This document shows, one piece after another, positions 16,355 through 25,448 of a stretch of DNA of 59,559 bases (position 1 is its first letter; each line of letters starts with the position of its first letter). The notes beneath the pieces were generated by a model. That model saw only the letters and a list, made by a program, of their open reading frames with translations, had not been told where the DNA came from and did no database searches. A program made the translations under genes and the position numbers. This DNA comes from an uncultured Acidimicrobiales bacterium (GTDB lineage: Bacteria > Actinomycetota > Acidimicrobiia > Acidimicrobiales > SZUA-35), in contig CALKZY010000044.1 of the NCBI GenBank assembly GCA_938002965.1, forward strand, positions 1 through 59,559, written 5' to 3'.

Positions 16355-17805
16355 ATCGCGAGTGAGGGAACCGGACGAGTGAATTCAGTGCTATCCATGG
16401 CCTGTTCCAACGAACGGGCCATGGATAGTTGTCGCCGGTCGCCGAAGAGTGGACCAATCAGCTGCAGTCCGAACGGCATGTCGAACTCGTCCAAACCAGC
16501 TGGTAGAGCTGTAGCCGGGTGACCGACAACCGAGAAGGCCGATGTCAACGCCAACCAGGCCATGTAGTTCTCCACCGGTTGACCGTCGATGCTCTTCGGG
16601 TAGTCGTCAGCCCACGGAAACGGTGAGACACTCACGGTGGGGCAGATCAGCAGGTCAACTCCGGCACCACCGTCGAGCGGATCGGTGAACAGCGCGGCCA
16701 CGCTGCGTTGAAGTTCGACTTGGCGACGGCGAGCCCGGGCGATCTCGATCACCGGGGTGGCCAATGCCGCCTGGTAGGTGGCCTGGATATGAGGGTTGAA
16801 GTCGGATCCCCAGGTTTCAGCTTCAGCAGCGTAGTAGGTGGCGAAAATATCCGACCGGACCCGCCAGTCAACTTCGACTGCATCGGTCAGATCAACCTCG
16901 GCGGCCACACACTCGACGCCACGATCCGACAGCCAATCGACCCGGCGCCGAAAGGCCCGCCTGATCGGCTCGGAGACCACGACGCCACCCAAGTCTTCGC
17001 TCACCCCAACACGCAACGAGGTGACATCAACGTCGTCGAGCTGTGCCAACAAGCGATGGTCGAGCGGGAAGCTCATCGGATCGGCTGATGGACGGGCCGA
17101 CACAACCGACAGCAGCAACACCAGATCGTCGACCGTTCGAGCCATCGGCCCCTGAACGCTGTAGAACGTCTGGGTCATTGCCCGCTCGTCGAATGGCACG
17201 GTGCCCGGCGTGGCCCGGTGGCCAACAACGCCGCAGAAGGCGGCCGGTATCCGAATGCTCCCGCCGTGGTCCGAGCCCGTGGCCAAAGGCGCCATGCCAG
17301 AGGCCAATGCCACCGCCGAACCACCAGAAGAGCCTCCGCAGGATAACTCCGGGTCGAACGGGTTGCCGGTCGCTCCGAACAGCGGATTGACCGTGTTGGC
17401 TCCAATGCTCCGTTCGGGGATGTTGGTCTTGCCGATGACAATGCCGCCGGCCCTACGGATTCGGGCCACGATGCCACTGTCCGCTTCGGGAACGTGTTCG
17501 GCGAACTGCGGGCTGCCCAGCGTCGTACGGATGCCTGCCGTCGGCTGAAGATCCTTGATGGCTACCGGCAGTCCAAGCAACGGAAGCTCACCCGACGATG
17601 CTGTCGACGGGCCGGCGGCCAGCCTGGCGTCGGTGGCCGACGCTGCGGCCAGGGCCTGTTCCGCCGCCACCGTGATCATGGCGTTTACCGTCGGGTTCAC
17701 CTGGTCGATCCGGTCCAGACAGGATTGCACTAGCTCGCTCGAAGACAGCCCGCCCTGATCAATCAGACGGCGGGCATCGACGGCTGCCAGCTCATAGGGA
17801 TCCAC
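16351..17805 (-). CDS. Amidase-signature family hydrolase
   Basis: This 484-residue enzyme of the amidase signature family has the Ser-cisSer-Lys triad: Lys84 in PVAIKDL, the glycine-rich CGGSSGGSAVALASG (156-170) with the cis-Ser, and nucleophile Ser183 in GSDHGGSIRIPA. Family members hydrolyse amides, and related subunits form GatA. The lack of GatB/GatC neighbours and the divergent C-terminal half argue for a stand-alone amidase. The substrate is unknown. The next gene on this strand ends the M15 peptidase cluster. Its 3' end overlaps the small gene at 16238-16354 by four bases. Confidence 0.88.
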   Translation of the reverse strand: MDPYELAAVDARRLIDQGGLSSSELVQSCLDRIDQVNPTVNAMITVAAEQALAAASATDARLAAGPSTASSGELPLLGLPVAIKDLQPTAGIRTTLGSPQFAEHVPEADSGIVARIRRAGGIVIGKTNIPERSIGANTVNPLFGATGNPFDPELSCGGSSGGSAVALASGMAPLATGSDHGGSIRIPAAFCGVVGHRATPGTVPFDERAMTQTFYSVQGPMARTVDDLVLLLSVVSARPSADPMSFPLDHRLLAQLDDVDVTSLRVGVSEDLGGVVVSEPIRRAFRRRVDWLSDRGVECVAAEVDLTDAVEVDWRVRSDIFATYYAAEAETWGSDFNPHIQATYQAALATPVIEIARARRRQVELQRSVAALFTDPLDGGAGVDLLICPTVSVSPFPWADDYPKSIDGQPVENYMAWLALTSAFSVVGHPATALPAGLDEFDMPFGLQLIGPLFGDRRQLSMARSLEQAMDSTEFTRPVPSLAI

Positions 17806-17862
17806 GACGTGACCGAATCAGATCGGATCGGCTCGATGTGCTTTCGAAACCAAGGCCTACGA

Positions 17863-19101
17863 CTAGCGACCGTTGACTGACCAGTGCCACGGTTCGGACG
17901 GCAGGTTGTACAGCCCGTACTTGCTGGCGTGAGCGTTCAACCACTTGTAGCCGGCACTCGAACGCGAACCGATACTGGCTCCGTTCAAGGTGAAGTCAAT
18001 GGCCTTGCCCTGTTCGTGCTGGGAGAATCCTGGGCGAGCGGTCGGGGGCCGACACTGCGACGACGGCATCCGCCAGATCGCATAGTCGCTTGAACCGCAA
18101 TGAGAGCGGCGCAGTTCGATCTGACGCTGATGGTCTCGGTAACCCCAGCCCTTCAACGTAATACCATCGGAGGCGGCATGAGCCAGCAGCTTCTCCAGGT
18201 TGTTGGCGATGTCCTCATGGACCCAGAAGACACCGACCTTGACGATCTCATCGGAGCTCGGATAGGTGGGTCGGGGGCCACTGCTGCCGGTGCCGGTCGC
18301 TGCCGCCGCTGCACGGCGAGCCGCGGCTGCCGCCAGCTGTCGGGCCAGCTCGTCACTCTTGGATTTGATGTTCGAGTCGAGTTCCTGACCCATCTCCTCC
18401 AGCAGGGCAAGCTCAATCAAACGAGAGTCGAGGCGGGCATTGGCTTCTTCGGTCAACGCAGCCTGTTCCTCCTTTGCCGTCTCCAGGGCGACCAAGCCGT
18501 CCTCAATTTCCGCACGAACCCGCTCAGCGTCCTTGGCCGCTTGATCGGCCACAGCTTGTTGGACAGCCAACTCTTCGTAGGCTCCCTTGAGCGACTCCCC
18601 TAGATCGATGTCTTGCCGGGTGACCGACAAGACCAGCTGCCTGCGACGCACGGCGGCGTTCGGCTCCACATCGTTGAGGAGGGGGTTGGGGTGGAACTCG
18701 TCATTCCCGACGAAGGCCGAGATGGCCTGCTCCTGCACCTGTTCCTCAAGCTTGTCGATCTGCTGTTGCTGCTGTTGAACAGCACCGGTCGCCTCGATGA
18801 AGTTGGCTTCGGCCAGATCCAGCTCAGCCTCGGCGGAAGCCAGTTTGGTTTCCTGCTCATTGACCTCGGCGGTCAGAACACCCAAGGCCTCCGACAGTTC
18901 GTCGAACGTGGCTGTCGCCACCTCAACCTCACGGGCTTTGGTCTTCTCCTGTTCTTCGACCTGCTCCTGCTCCTTGCGGAGCTCGGCGATCTCCGACTCA
19001 AGGTCGGCGGCACCAGACGGAAGCGCGGTGAAAGCGAGGGCCGTAGCCAGCAACAGTGCGATACTCGCCTTGGCGGCACTATAGGAATGCAAAAAAGACA
19101 T
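17863..19101 (-). CDS. Secreted coiled-coil M15 (VanY-like) D-Ala-D-Ala carboxypeptidase
   Basis: This 412-residue exported protein has a signal peptide at 1-31 (ASIALLLATALAFTALPSGAA), then about 230 residues of coiled coil rich in Glu, Gln and Lys. The C-terminal M15B peptidase domain has zinc motif SQHEQGKAIDF and the final EPWHWSVNG. It should trim peptidoglycan stem peptides, with the coil acting as a spacer or regulatory arm as in FtsEX-linked hydrolases. I start at ATG 19101, where AGGA lies five bases before the codon. The longer frame adds 41 residues ahead of the signal peptide. Two cysteines (RRSHCGSS, SSQCRPP) may form a disulfide. Confidence 0.85.
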   Translation of the reverse strand: MSFLHSYSAAKASIALLLATALAFTALPSGAADLESEIAELRKEQEQVEEQEKTKAREVEVATATFDELSEALGVLTAEVNEQETKLASAEAELDLAEANFIEATGAVQQQQQQIDKLEEQVQEQAISAFVGNDEFHPNPLLNDVEPNAAVRRRQLVLSVTRQDIDLGESLKGAYEELAVQQAVADQAAKDAERVRAEIEDGLVALETAKEEQAALTEEANARLDSRLIELALLEEMGQELDSNIKSKSDELARQLAAAAARRAAAAATGTGSSGPRPTYPSSDEIVKVGVFWVHEDIANNLEKLLAHAASDGITLKGWGYRDHQRQIELRRSHCGSSDYAIWRMPSSQCRPPTARPGFSQHEQGKAIDFTLNGASIGSRSSAGYKWLNAHASKYGLYNLPSEPWHWSVNGR

Positions 19102-19318
19102 CTCGGTCCTACCGCCGCGCCAGAAGAAATAGTAGCGCAACTGGATCCAGCATGGTGGATACCACCGCCGCTGCCCCAATTGCGGGTACATATCACCACC
19201 AAAAACATGCGACTCGCTTACCAACCGGCCTGCCGACAGGCAATGTTAACGGCCCGGACCGAAGCCGATCGACCCAGCCTCGCTTGGCGCCAGATCAGCC
19301 CTCAATGCCGATCACGGG

Positions 19319-19324
19319 TAGATT
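19319..19324 (+). promoter_or_regulatory. Candidate leaderless -10 box (TAGATT)
   Basis: TAGATT stands seven bases before GTG 19332, the codon I use as the NAD synthetase start. No ribosome-binding site is visible for this codon or for the upstream ATG at 19305. Confidence 0.5.
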
Positions 19325-19331
19325 CAATCCT

Positions 19332-21062
19332 GTGCCGTCACTGCGAATAGCCCTCTGCCAGATCGACATCATCGTCGGTGACCTGGACCGCAACGTGGAA
19401 CTCATCATCGAGGCCGTACGTCAGGCCGAGGCCGCCGAGTGCGACCTGGCAGTTTTCGGTGAGCTGGCCATCTGCGGCTACCCGCCGGAAGATCTGCTGC
19501 TCAAACCGAAGTTCATGGCCGACAACCGCGCCGCTCTGGCCAAGGTCGCTGCCGCCACCGGCGACTGCGCCGTCATCGTCGGTTACGCCGACGACGACAC
19601 CAGCGCTCCTCCCCAACACGGCGAAAGTGAACTCCCCGGTGAACCGGCCAACGGCGCCATTCTCAACGCCGCCGCCGTTTGTGCCAACGGTGAGGTCAAG
19701 GGTCGCTATGTGAAGCAGTGGCTGCCCAACTACAACGTGTTCGACGAGAAGCGCTACTTCCGTCCCGGTGAGGAGTATCCGCTGTGGTCCATCGCCGGCA
19801 TCAACGTTGGCTTCTCCATCTGCGAGGACATGTGGGTCGACCCCAGCCCGGTCAACGTGATGGCGGACGGTGGCGCCCAGCTGATTGTCAACATCAATGC
19901 TTCGCCGTACCACGAAGACAAAGTCGAAGCCCGCGACGCCATGATCGCCCGCCGCATCGACGAGACCTCGACTCCCCTCGTCTACGTCAACCTGGTCGGC
20001 GGACAAGACGAGTTGGTATTCGACGGCACATCGGTGGTGGTTGACGGCTCCGGGCGAACCATCGCCCGTTCCAAGCAGTTCGAAGAACAAGTTCAGGTGG
20101 CGGACTTCGAGGTGGCCGAACCCAAACCGGTCACGCTGCCCGTCACCGCCGTGACAACCAAGGCGTCGGTGTCACGCGGCGATCTGCCACCGAAACTCGA
20201 GCCGTTACTCGAACCTCTAGAAGAGATCTGGGCAGCTCTCGTGTTGGGTGCCCGCGACTACGTCCACAACAACCGCTTCACCGACGTCTGCTTTGGCCTG
20301 TCGGGTGGGATCGACTCGGCCCTCACCGCCGCTCTGTGCGCGGACGCATTCGGCCCCGAGCAGGTACACGCGGTGATGATGCCGTCGCGGTACTCATCCG
20401 ACCATTCACTTTCGGACTCCGAGAAGCTGGTTCAGAACCTGGGAATCGACGGTCGGACCATCGCCCTCGAACCGGCTCACTCCGCTTACATGGAGATGCT
20501 TACCCCGTCGTTCGGAACCGATGCCTGGGGGCTCACCGAGGAAAACCTCCAAAGCCGAATTCGCGGTGTGCTGCTGATGGCGCTGGCCAACAAGTTCGGT
20601 TGGCTGGTCATGACCACCGGAAACAAGAGCGAAACTGCCGTCGGCTACTCAACTCTGTACGGCGACACCGCCGGTGCTTACGCCGTCATCAAAGACGTAT
20701 GGAAGCTTCAGGTGTACGAGCTGGCCCGCGACTACAACCGCCGGGCCGGTCGGGAAATCATCCCCGAGAACATCCTCACCAAGGCCCCATCCGCCGAGCT
20801 TCGCCCCGACCAACGAGACGACCAAAGCCTGCCTCCATACGAGGAGCTCGATCCCCTGCTGATCGACATCGTGGAGCGCAATAGGACAGCGGCGGAGCTA
20901 ATCGCCGACGGTCACCCCGAGGACACCGTGACCAGGATCGCCCGCCTGGTCGACATCGCCGAGTTCAAAAGGCAGCAAAGCCCGCTGGGCACCAGAATTA
21001 CCAAGAGGGCTTTCGGCAAGGACCGCCGGATGCCGATCACCAACTTGTACAGGGGACTATGA
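19332..21062 (+). CDS. nadE: Glutamine-dependent NAD(+) synthetase
   Basis: This two-domain enzyme of about 576 residues makes NAD from deamido-NAD, ATP and glutamine. The N-terminal nitrilase-type glutaminase domain begins LRIALCQIDIIVGDLDRN. It holds Glu in VFGELAICGYPPEDLL and the catalytic Cys in VGFSICEDMWVDPSP. The C-terminal synthetase domain has the pyrophosphate loop CFGLSGGIDSALTAALCADAFG, then MTTGNKSETAVGYSTLYGDTAG and the ending KRAFGKDRRMPI. The GTG start is chosen from the leaderless promoter; ATG 19305 would add nine residues. The next gene begins one base after the stop, suggesting a bicistronic unit. Confidence 0.95.
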   Translation: MPSLRIALCQIDIIVGDLDRNVELIIEAVRQAEAAECDLAVFGELAICGYPPEDLLLKPKFMADNRAALAKVAAATGDCAVIVGYADDDTSAPPQHGESELPGEPANGAILNAAAVCANGEVKGRYVKQWLPNYNVFDEKRYFRPGEEYPLWSIAGINVGFSICEDMWVDPSPVNVMADGGAQLIVNINASPYHEDKVEARDAMIARRIDETSTPLVYVNLVGGQDELVFDGTSVVVDGSGRTIARSKQFEEQVQVADFEVAEPKPVTLPVTAVTTKASVSRGDLPPKLEPLLEPLEEIWAALVLGARDYVHNNRFTDVCFGLSGGIDSALTAALCADAFGPEQVHAVMMPSRYSSDHSLSDSEKLVQNLGIDGRTIALEPAHSAYMEMLTPSFGTDAWGLTEENLQSRIRGVLLMALANKFGWLVMTTGNKSETAVGYSTLYGDTAGAYAVIKDVWKLQVYELARDYNRRAGREIIPENILTKAPSAELRPDQRDDQSLPPYEELDPLLIDIVERNRTAAELIADGHPEDTVTRIARLVDIAEFKRQQSPLGTRITKRAFGKDRRMPITNLYRGL

Positions 21063-21063
21063 A

Positions 21064-21930
21064 ATGAAGCTCGGACTGATGTTCGCCAACACCATGGCAT
21101 TCGCCACCGCCCAGGGTGCCCGCATTCTTGGCCCGGCAGCCGAGGCCGCCGGATTCGAATCGGTGTGGACAGTGGAACACGTGCTCTACCCGGAGGGGTA
21201 CGAATCGGTCTACCCCTACGCTCCGTCGGGCAAGATGCCAGGCAGTGGCGACAGCCCCATTCCCGACCCAATGACCTGGTTGTCGTTCATAGGCGCCACC
21301 ACGTCCACCATCAAGTTGGCCACTGGCATCTTGATTCTGCCTCAGCGCCAACCAGCTGTTCTGGCCAAGTCGGTGGCCACCGTCGACTCGCTAACCGAAG
21401 GCCGGGTCATTCTCGGCATCGGCGTCGGCTGGTTGAAAGAGGAGTTCGCAGCGCTGGACGTCCCCTGGGAACGACGGGGAGCCCGCACCGATGAATACAT
21501 CGACGTGCTGCGCTCACTGTGGGCAACCGACGGGGTGACGCACAACGGAACCTTCGTCAACCTAGATAACGTCAGCTCCAACCCGAAACCGGCCAACGGC
21601 ACTGTGCCGATTCACATTGGTGGCCACAGCCGAGCCGCTGCTGAACGGGCGGGACGCATCGGCGACGGCTTCTTCCCCGGAACCGGCAACCTGGCCGAGT
21701 TGATCGACATCGCCCGTCAAACGGCGGCCGACGCTGGCCGCGATCCGGCGGCTATCGAGGTCACCGCAGGTAGCGCCACCTTGACGAAGGACCCTTCGGC
21801 TTCAATCGACGAGCTGCAGCAACTGGGCGTAGACCGCATGGCTGTGCCATCATTCCTGTTTGCTCAGGCCTCCGGCAGCCTGGACAGCCTTACTGAGGCT
21901 ATGTCGGGGTTTACCGCCAGCCTGAAGTAG
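21064..21930 (+). CDS. LLM-class F420-dependent oxidoreductase
   Basis: This 288-residue luciferase-like TIM-barrel protein has GLMFANTMAFATAQGARILGPAAEAAGFESVWTVEHVL at the N-terminus. It continues with TGILILPQRQPAVLAKSVATVDSLTEGRVILGIGVGW, the family core, and PIHIGGHSRAAAERAGRIGDGFFP. Actinobacterial proteins of this type normally use coenzyme F420 for hydride transfer; flavin use cannot be excluded. The substrate is unknown. It lies one base after nadE, so NAD synthesis and this enzyme are probably cotranscribed. Its 3' end overlaps the convergent GGDEF/EAL gene by 20 bases. Confidence 0.88.
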   Translation: MKLGLMFANTMAFATAQGARILGPAAEAAGFESVWTVEHVLYPEGYESVYPYAPSGKMPGSGDSPIPDPMTWLSFIGATTSTIKLATGILILPQRQPAVLAKSVATVDSLTEGRVILGIGVGWLKEEFAALDVPWERRGARTDEYIDVLRSLWATDGVTHNGTFVNLDNVSSNPKPANGTVPIHIGGHSRAAAERAGRIGDGFFPGTGNLAELIDIARQTAADAGRDPAAIEVTAGSATLTKDPSASIDELQQLGVDRMAVPSFLFAQASGSLDSLTEAMSGFTASLK

Positions 21931-23851
21931 CCGCCGGTTCGATGAACTCACCGGCCAACAGGGCCGGTGACAAGACTTGGTCCAATGGTGCAGGTCGGGC
22001 CAGGTGATAGCCCTGAATCTCATCGCAATCCAGCTTCACCAACGTCAGACGTTGGTCCTCGTTCTCGATTCCCTCAGCCACCACGGTCAGATCGAGTCCG
22101 TGAGCCATGTCGATCATGCCGCGAACCACCGCCAGGTCGGCCGGGTCATCGCACATCGAGTCGACGAACTGCCGGTCGATCTTCAATCGGTGACCAGGGA
22201 ACCGACGTAGCTGCAACACCGACGAGTAGCCGGTTCCAAAGTCGTCGAAGGCCAGCCCGACACCGAGGTCTCGCAGCATCCCAAGGTTCTCAATCATCGT
22301 GTCCAGTGTCCGTCGTGCCACGATCTCTTCGCTCAACTCAAGCTCAAGAGATGAGGGGCGAATCCCTCGTTGACCCAGCGCAGCTTGAATCTGTTTGCCG
22401 TAGTCGGCCACTAAGAGCTGCTTGGCGGAAAGGTTCAAACAAATCCGACGGGACATGTCGCCGCGCAGCCAATCCTCAAGGTCATCGAGTGCTCGATCCA
22501 AGACGTACTCGTCGATCTCGACGATGAGATTCGACCGGTTGGCGATAGGCAGAAACTCAAACGGGGGGATCAACCCACGCTCCGGGTGCTGCCATCGAAT
22601 AAGAGCTTCCAGAGCGCCCGGGTTGGAGGCATCGCCGTCAGCAGCAGCCACGATCGGCTGATACCACAACACCAACTCTCCAGCGGCCAGCGCCCGACGA
22701 ACGTCGGCTTCAACCGCCCGCTCATGGTCGCGGCCGTCTCGTAGCGACGGGCGAAACGACGAATGCCGGCCACCGCCCGCCGCTTTGGCGTCGTAGAGAG
22801 CCAAGTCGGCGGAGGTCAAAAGGCTGTGAGGGTCGCTTTCATCACGAGGACACACGCAGATACCGGCGCTGGCATTGGGGCGAATGATATGGCCCCCGAT
22901 TTCGAGGGGCTGATTGATGCTGTCGAGAATGCGTTTGGAGATAGCTTCGATCCAGGCCACGGCTTCGCCGCTGACAAGAACAGCGAACTCATCGCCGCCG
23001 AGACGGACAACAGCATCTGCTTCACGAGTCGCCAGAGAAATCCGATTGGCTACCGCAGTCAGGAGATTGTCGCCGACTTCGTGTCCGAAGTTGTCGTTGA
23101 CCATCTTGAACTCGTCAAGGTCGATGTGGATGAGGGCGATCGGCGCTCCGTTCTCTTCAAGCCCTACGATCGCCTTATCCAACTTGAGCGCGAACATCGA
23201 TCGGTTGCCCAACCCAGTCAAGCCATCGTGGTGCGCGAGATACTCGAGTCGGTCTATGAGAGATCCCAACTCGTTCATGTCTCGGTACCGTTGCAACGCC
23301 TGTCCCGCCAGCGGTGCCAGATACTGGAGAACCTCTAAGTGGTGTGCGGTGTAGGCAGCGGCATCATCGGCCAGGCACACAAAGGCGGCGCTGAGTTCTT
23401 TGGCCCGCAACGGCACAAATAGTGCTGAGGCGGCCGAAACGTCTTGATCAGCGTAGGCAGCCGCCACCGGAGCCCACTCCGGAACCAGGGCCAGATTCGT
23501 GACGATGGCCGGCTTACCCGACATCACTCGGCTGACGAAGGTTCCCGACTTCAAACGCTGCAGTGGCAGTTCGGGATTGGTGGTTGCCACGACGCCGATC
23601 GCTTTGTCGTCTCCCTGGTCGACGATCACCGCGGCGTCATCGAAGGGAACAAGCTCGCCGACCACCTCCACGATCCCGGAGAACAACTCGTTCTCGTCTC
23701 GGGCAGTGGCAACGATCTCCAAGCCCGTTAGAACCGCACGAGCCTGTGTCAGCGAACCTTCAGCCAGCTCCCGGCTGCGCTCGGAGGCCAGCAGCAGCTC
23801 TCTCAGCTCCGATACCCCAATCCCGCTGTTGGGGATGGGTTCTTGGGTCAT
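21911..23851 (-). CDS. GAF-GGDEF-EAL protein (cyclic di-GMP turnover)
   Basis: A 646-residue protein. A short N-terminal helix precedes a GAF domain at about 25-180 (VLTGLEIVATARDENELFSGIVEVV). A diguanylate cyclase domain follows, with intact active site RLGGDEFAVLV at about 300. The phosphodiesterase domain has intact EAL in GALEALIRWQHPERG, NLSAKQL, ELSEEI and DDFGTGYSS, and ends IQGYHLARPAPLD. Both catalytic motifs are complete, so it may be bifunctional, with one activity dominating under signal control. It starts at ATG 23851 overlapping the FIST gene stop (ATGA). Translational coupling to a FIST sensor suggests a ligand-responsive c-di-GMP switch. Confidence 0.92.
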   Translation of the reverse strand: MTQEPIPNSGIGVSELRELLLASERSRELAEGSLTQARAVLTGLEIVATARDENELFSGIVEVVGELVPFDDAAVIVDQGDDKAIGVVATTNPELPLQRLKSGTFVSRVMSGKPAIVTNLALVPEWAPVAAAYADQDVSAASALFVPLRAKELSAAFVCLADDAAAYTAHHLEVLQYLAPLAGQALQRYRDMNELGSLIDRLEYLAHHDGLTGLGNRSMFALKLDKAIVGLEENGAPIALIHIDLDEFKMVNDNFGHEVGDNLLTAVANRISLATREADAVVRLGGDEFAVLVSGEAVAWIEAISKRILDSINQPLEIGGHIIRPNASAGICVCPRDESDPHSLLTSADLALYDAKAAGGGRHSSFRPSLRDGRDHERAVEADVRRALAAGELVLWYQPIVAAADGDASNPGALEALIRWQHPERGLIPPFEFLPIANRSNLIVEIDEYVLDRALDDLEDWLRGDMSRRICLNLSAKQLLVADYGKQIQAALGQRGIRPSSLELELSEEIVARRTLDTMIENLGMLRDLGVGLAFDDFGTGYSSVLQLRRFPGHRLKIDRQFVDSMCDDPADLAVVRGMIDMAHGLDLTVVAEGIENEDQRLTLVKLDCDEIQGYHLARPAPLDQVLSPALLAGEFIEPAATSGWR

Positions 23852-25047
23852 GGCATCTGCTCGAACAGACCGACGCTGATCATCAGATTGCCGTGCTTGT
23901 TCTCTCCACCGAGCAGGCAACCCTGCTCGCCGAAGGTGAAGCAGCCGATGAACGGCTGTCCGCCAAGCGCCTCGTTGAGTCGGTCCACCACGTCGGGCAG
24001 GTCGGCATCAACGGCCAGACGACAGCCAGCGCAATACACGACGAAGCCTCCATGCACCGTGCCGGAACCGGCCCCGGCGGTCATGGCGACGTCGCCCGCC
24101 CTGCGGACCAGGCTTGAGGTCGTGCCCTGCATCATTATCAGGGTCTGACCCACCCCGACATCGGCGAACAACGTCAGCCCTTTGTCGTCGGTGACTCGTT
24201 CAGGGTGAATCAATGTGTAGTACGGAACGCTGGTTCCGTGTAGTTCGATCACGCCTGCCTGTCGGCCGAGCGGCCGCATAGTCGTGTCGCCCAACACGTT
24301 GTTGTCCGAGTTTCCAAAGGCATCATCAATAGCGCCGTCGGCCCACTCGTTGTAAACCACCGCCGCCGGGCGACCGTCGATTTCAAGCAGGGTGCGCCCC
24401 TCTGCCGCCGTGATCTTGCCGGAGTGGTCGGTTGGCTCATAACCGCTCTGAAAGGCGGTTGATACCTTCTGGGACGAGTAGAGAACCGCTAGGGCGACGC
24501 CGGTATCCCCGCTGTCCCCGTTAGCGAACATCGACCACCCACCCGTGATGTCGTTGTCGGCGGCCGATCCGCCAACAATCGGGGCATGTCCACCGGTCAG
24601 CTTGTTAATGGCGTCTATGACCAGTTCCTCCGAGCCGGGCGACGAGTGGGTGAGAATCAAGTCGGGGAGTTCGCCGGGGCGGCCGGCCTGTCTCATGGCC
24701 GCCAGCATTGCTTCGTTGGTGGCGGCGGAAGCGTCGCCGTCGAAGGGAACGAACGCTGTCCCGAAATCACCGTCGGTATCGGCAATGCCCATCAGGGCCA
24801 GACCGTTTCCATCGTGGCCGAACAAGCCTTCTTCAGTCATCACTCCTTGGCAGGAGCTCGTTCCGATAGCCGGTGATTCACCCCTGAGCGCCGAAATGGC
24901 TTCAAAGACATCCGATCCGAGGTCGGCAGTGAAGTAGGCAACAGCCAGGTCAGGCTTGCCGCCGAGGCGATCAATGAGTTTCTGGTACAAGACAGCGATG
25001 TCTTCGCCACCTGACAGATCTGACCGACCTACAGTTGCCAGCTTCAT
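23848..25047 (-). CDS. FIST-domain sensory protein
   Basis: This 399-residue cytoplasmic protein has the FIST_N and FIST_C layout. It begins MKLATVGRSDLSGGEDIAVLYQKL, then PDLAVAYFTADLGSDVFEAISALRG and IGTSSCQGVMTEEGL. The domain continues through LTHSSPGSEELVIDAINKLTG and GGSAADND, and the C-terminal part ends ALGGQPFIGCFTFGEQGCLLGGENKHGNLMISVGLF. FIST domains are proposed to bind small ligands such as amino acids and often sit beside signalling proteins. The ATG at 25047 has GGAGG eight bases upstream, a textbook site. It overlaps the GGDEF/EAL gene, its probable output partner. Confidence 0.88.
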   Translation of the reverse strand: MKLATVGRSDLSGGEDIAVLYQKLIDRLGGKPDLAVAYFTADLGSDVFEAISALRGESPAIGTSSCQGVMTEEGLFGHDGNGLALMGIADTDGDFGTAFVPFDGDASAATNEAMLAAMRQAGRPGELPDLILTHSSPGSEELVIDAINKLTGGHAPIVGGSAADNDITGGWSMFANGDSGDTGVALAVLYSSQKVSTAFQSGYEPTDHSGKITAAEGRTLLEIDGRPAAVVYNEWADGAIDDAFGNSDNNVLGDTTMRPLGRQAGVIELHGTSVPYYTLIHPERVTDDKGLTLFADVGVGQTLIMMQGTTSSLVRRAGDVAMTAGAGSGTVHGGFVVYCAGCRLAVDADLPDVVDRLNEALGGQPFIGCFTFGEQGCLLGGENKHGNLMISVGLFEQMP

Positions 25048-25201
25048 TTCATCGACCTCCGGGGGATCGGCTAGAACTCTTCGTCTCCTATCAGATCGAT
25101 CGATGACCAAGCGGGCTTTAGTCCTATTCGCCACATCGCACCTACACTCGGTCTGGTTCGAGTGGGCACAGCATCTGCTGTAGGGACACTCCAAAACAGA
25201 A

Positions 25202-25233
25202 AGCGGCCCCGCCCGGGTGAAGGCGGGGCCGCT
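25202..25233. terminator. Strong GC-rich hairpin, probable terminator
   Basis: Perfect 12-base-pair stem AGCGGCCCCGCC / GGCGGGGCCGCT with an 8-base loop, no T tract on either side. It lies between two genes on the minus strand and would insulate the FIST operon from the secreted-protein gene upstream. Confidence 0.55.
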
Positions 25234-25426
25234 GATCCACTGGATCTTTAGGTGGGGGCGTGTAGGGAGACTCCAGTGGATATCGGTGACACAAGCGGAG
25301 GGAACAACGTACCCGTGTCACGACTGTTGGTCGGATGGCGTCCAATCAAATGGGCTTCCGGTTGACTCGTACTTTGACTAGCTTCTGCTATGTACAACCG
25401 ACCGCTTCGGATCTTTATGCCGGACA

Positions 25427-25448
25427 GTTCGTGACAGCGGTCACGAAC
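25427..25448 (-). terminator. Hairpin directly after the stop of the 25449-26435 gene
   Basis: Perfect 9-base-pair stem GTTCGTGAC / GTCACGAAC with a 4-base loop, starting immediately after the stop codon. No T run follows on the minus strand. It may be an mRNA 3' end stabiliser or a terminator. Confidence 0.5.

Larger units (their letters stand above)
25048..25448. other. Non-coding interval with two strong hairpins and a near-repeat
   Basis: No convincing gene is seen in these 401 bases. They hold the FIST promoter region, the hairpins listed separately at 25202-25233 and 25427-25448, and a 15-base near-direct repeat, TGTAGGGACACTCCA at 25179-25193 and TGTAGGGAGACTCCA at 25261-25275. An inverted pair CCACTGG/CCAGTGG also flanks the second repeat. 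I see no riboswitch that I can name. Confidence 0.5.
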
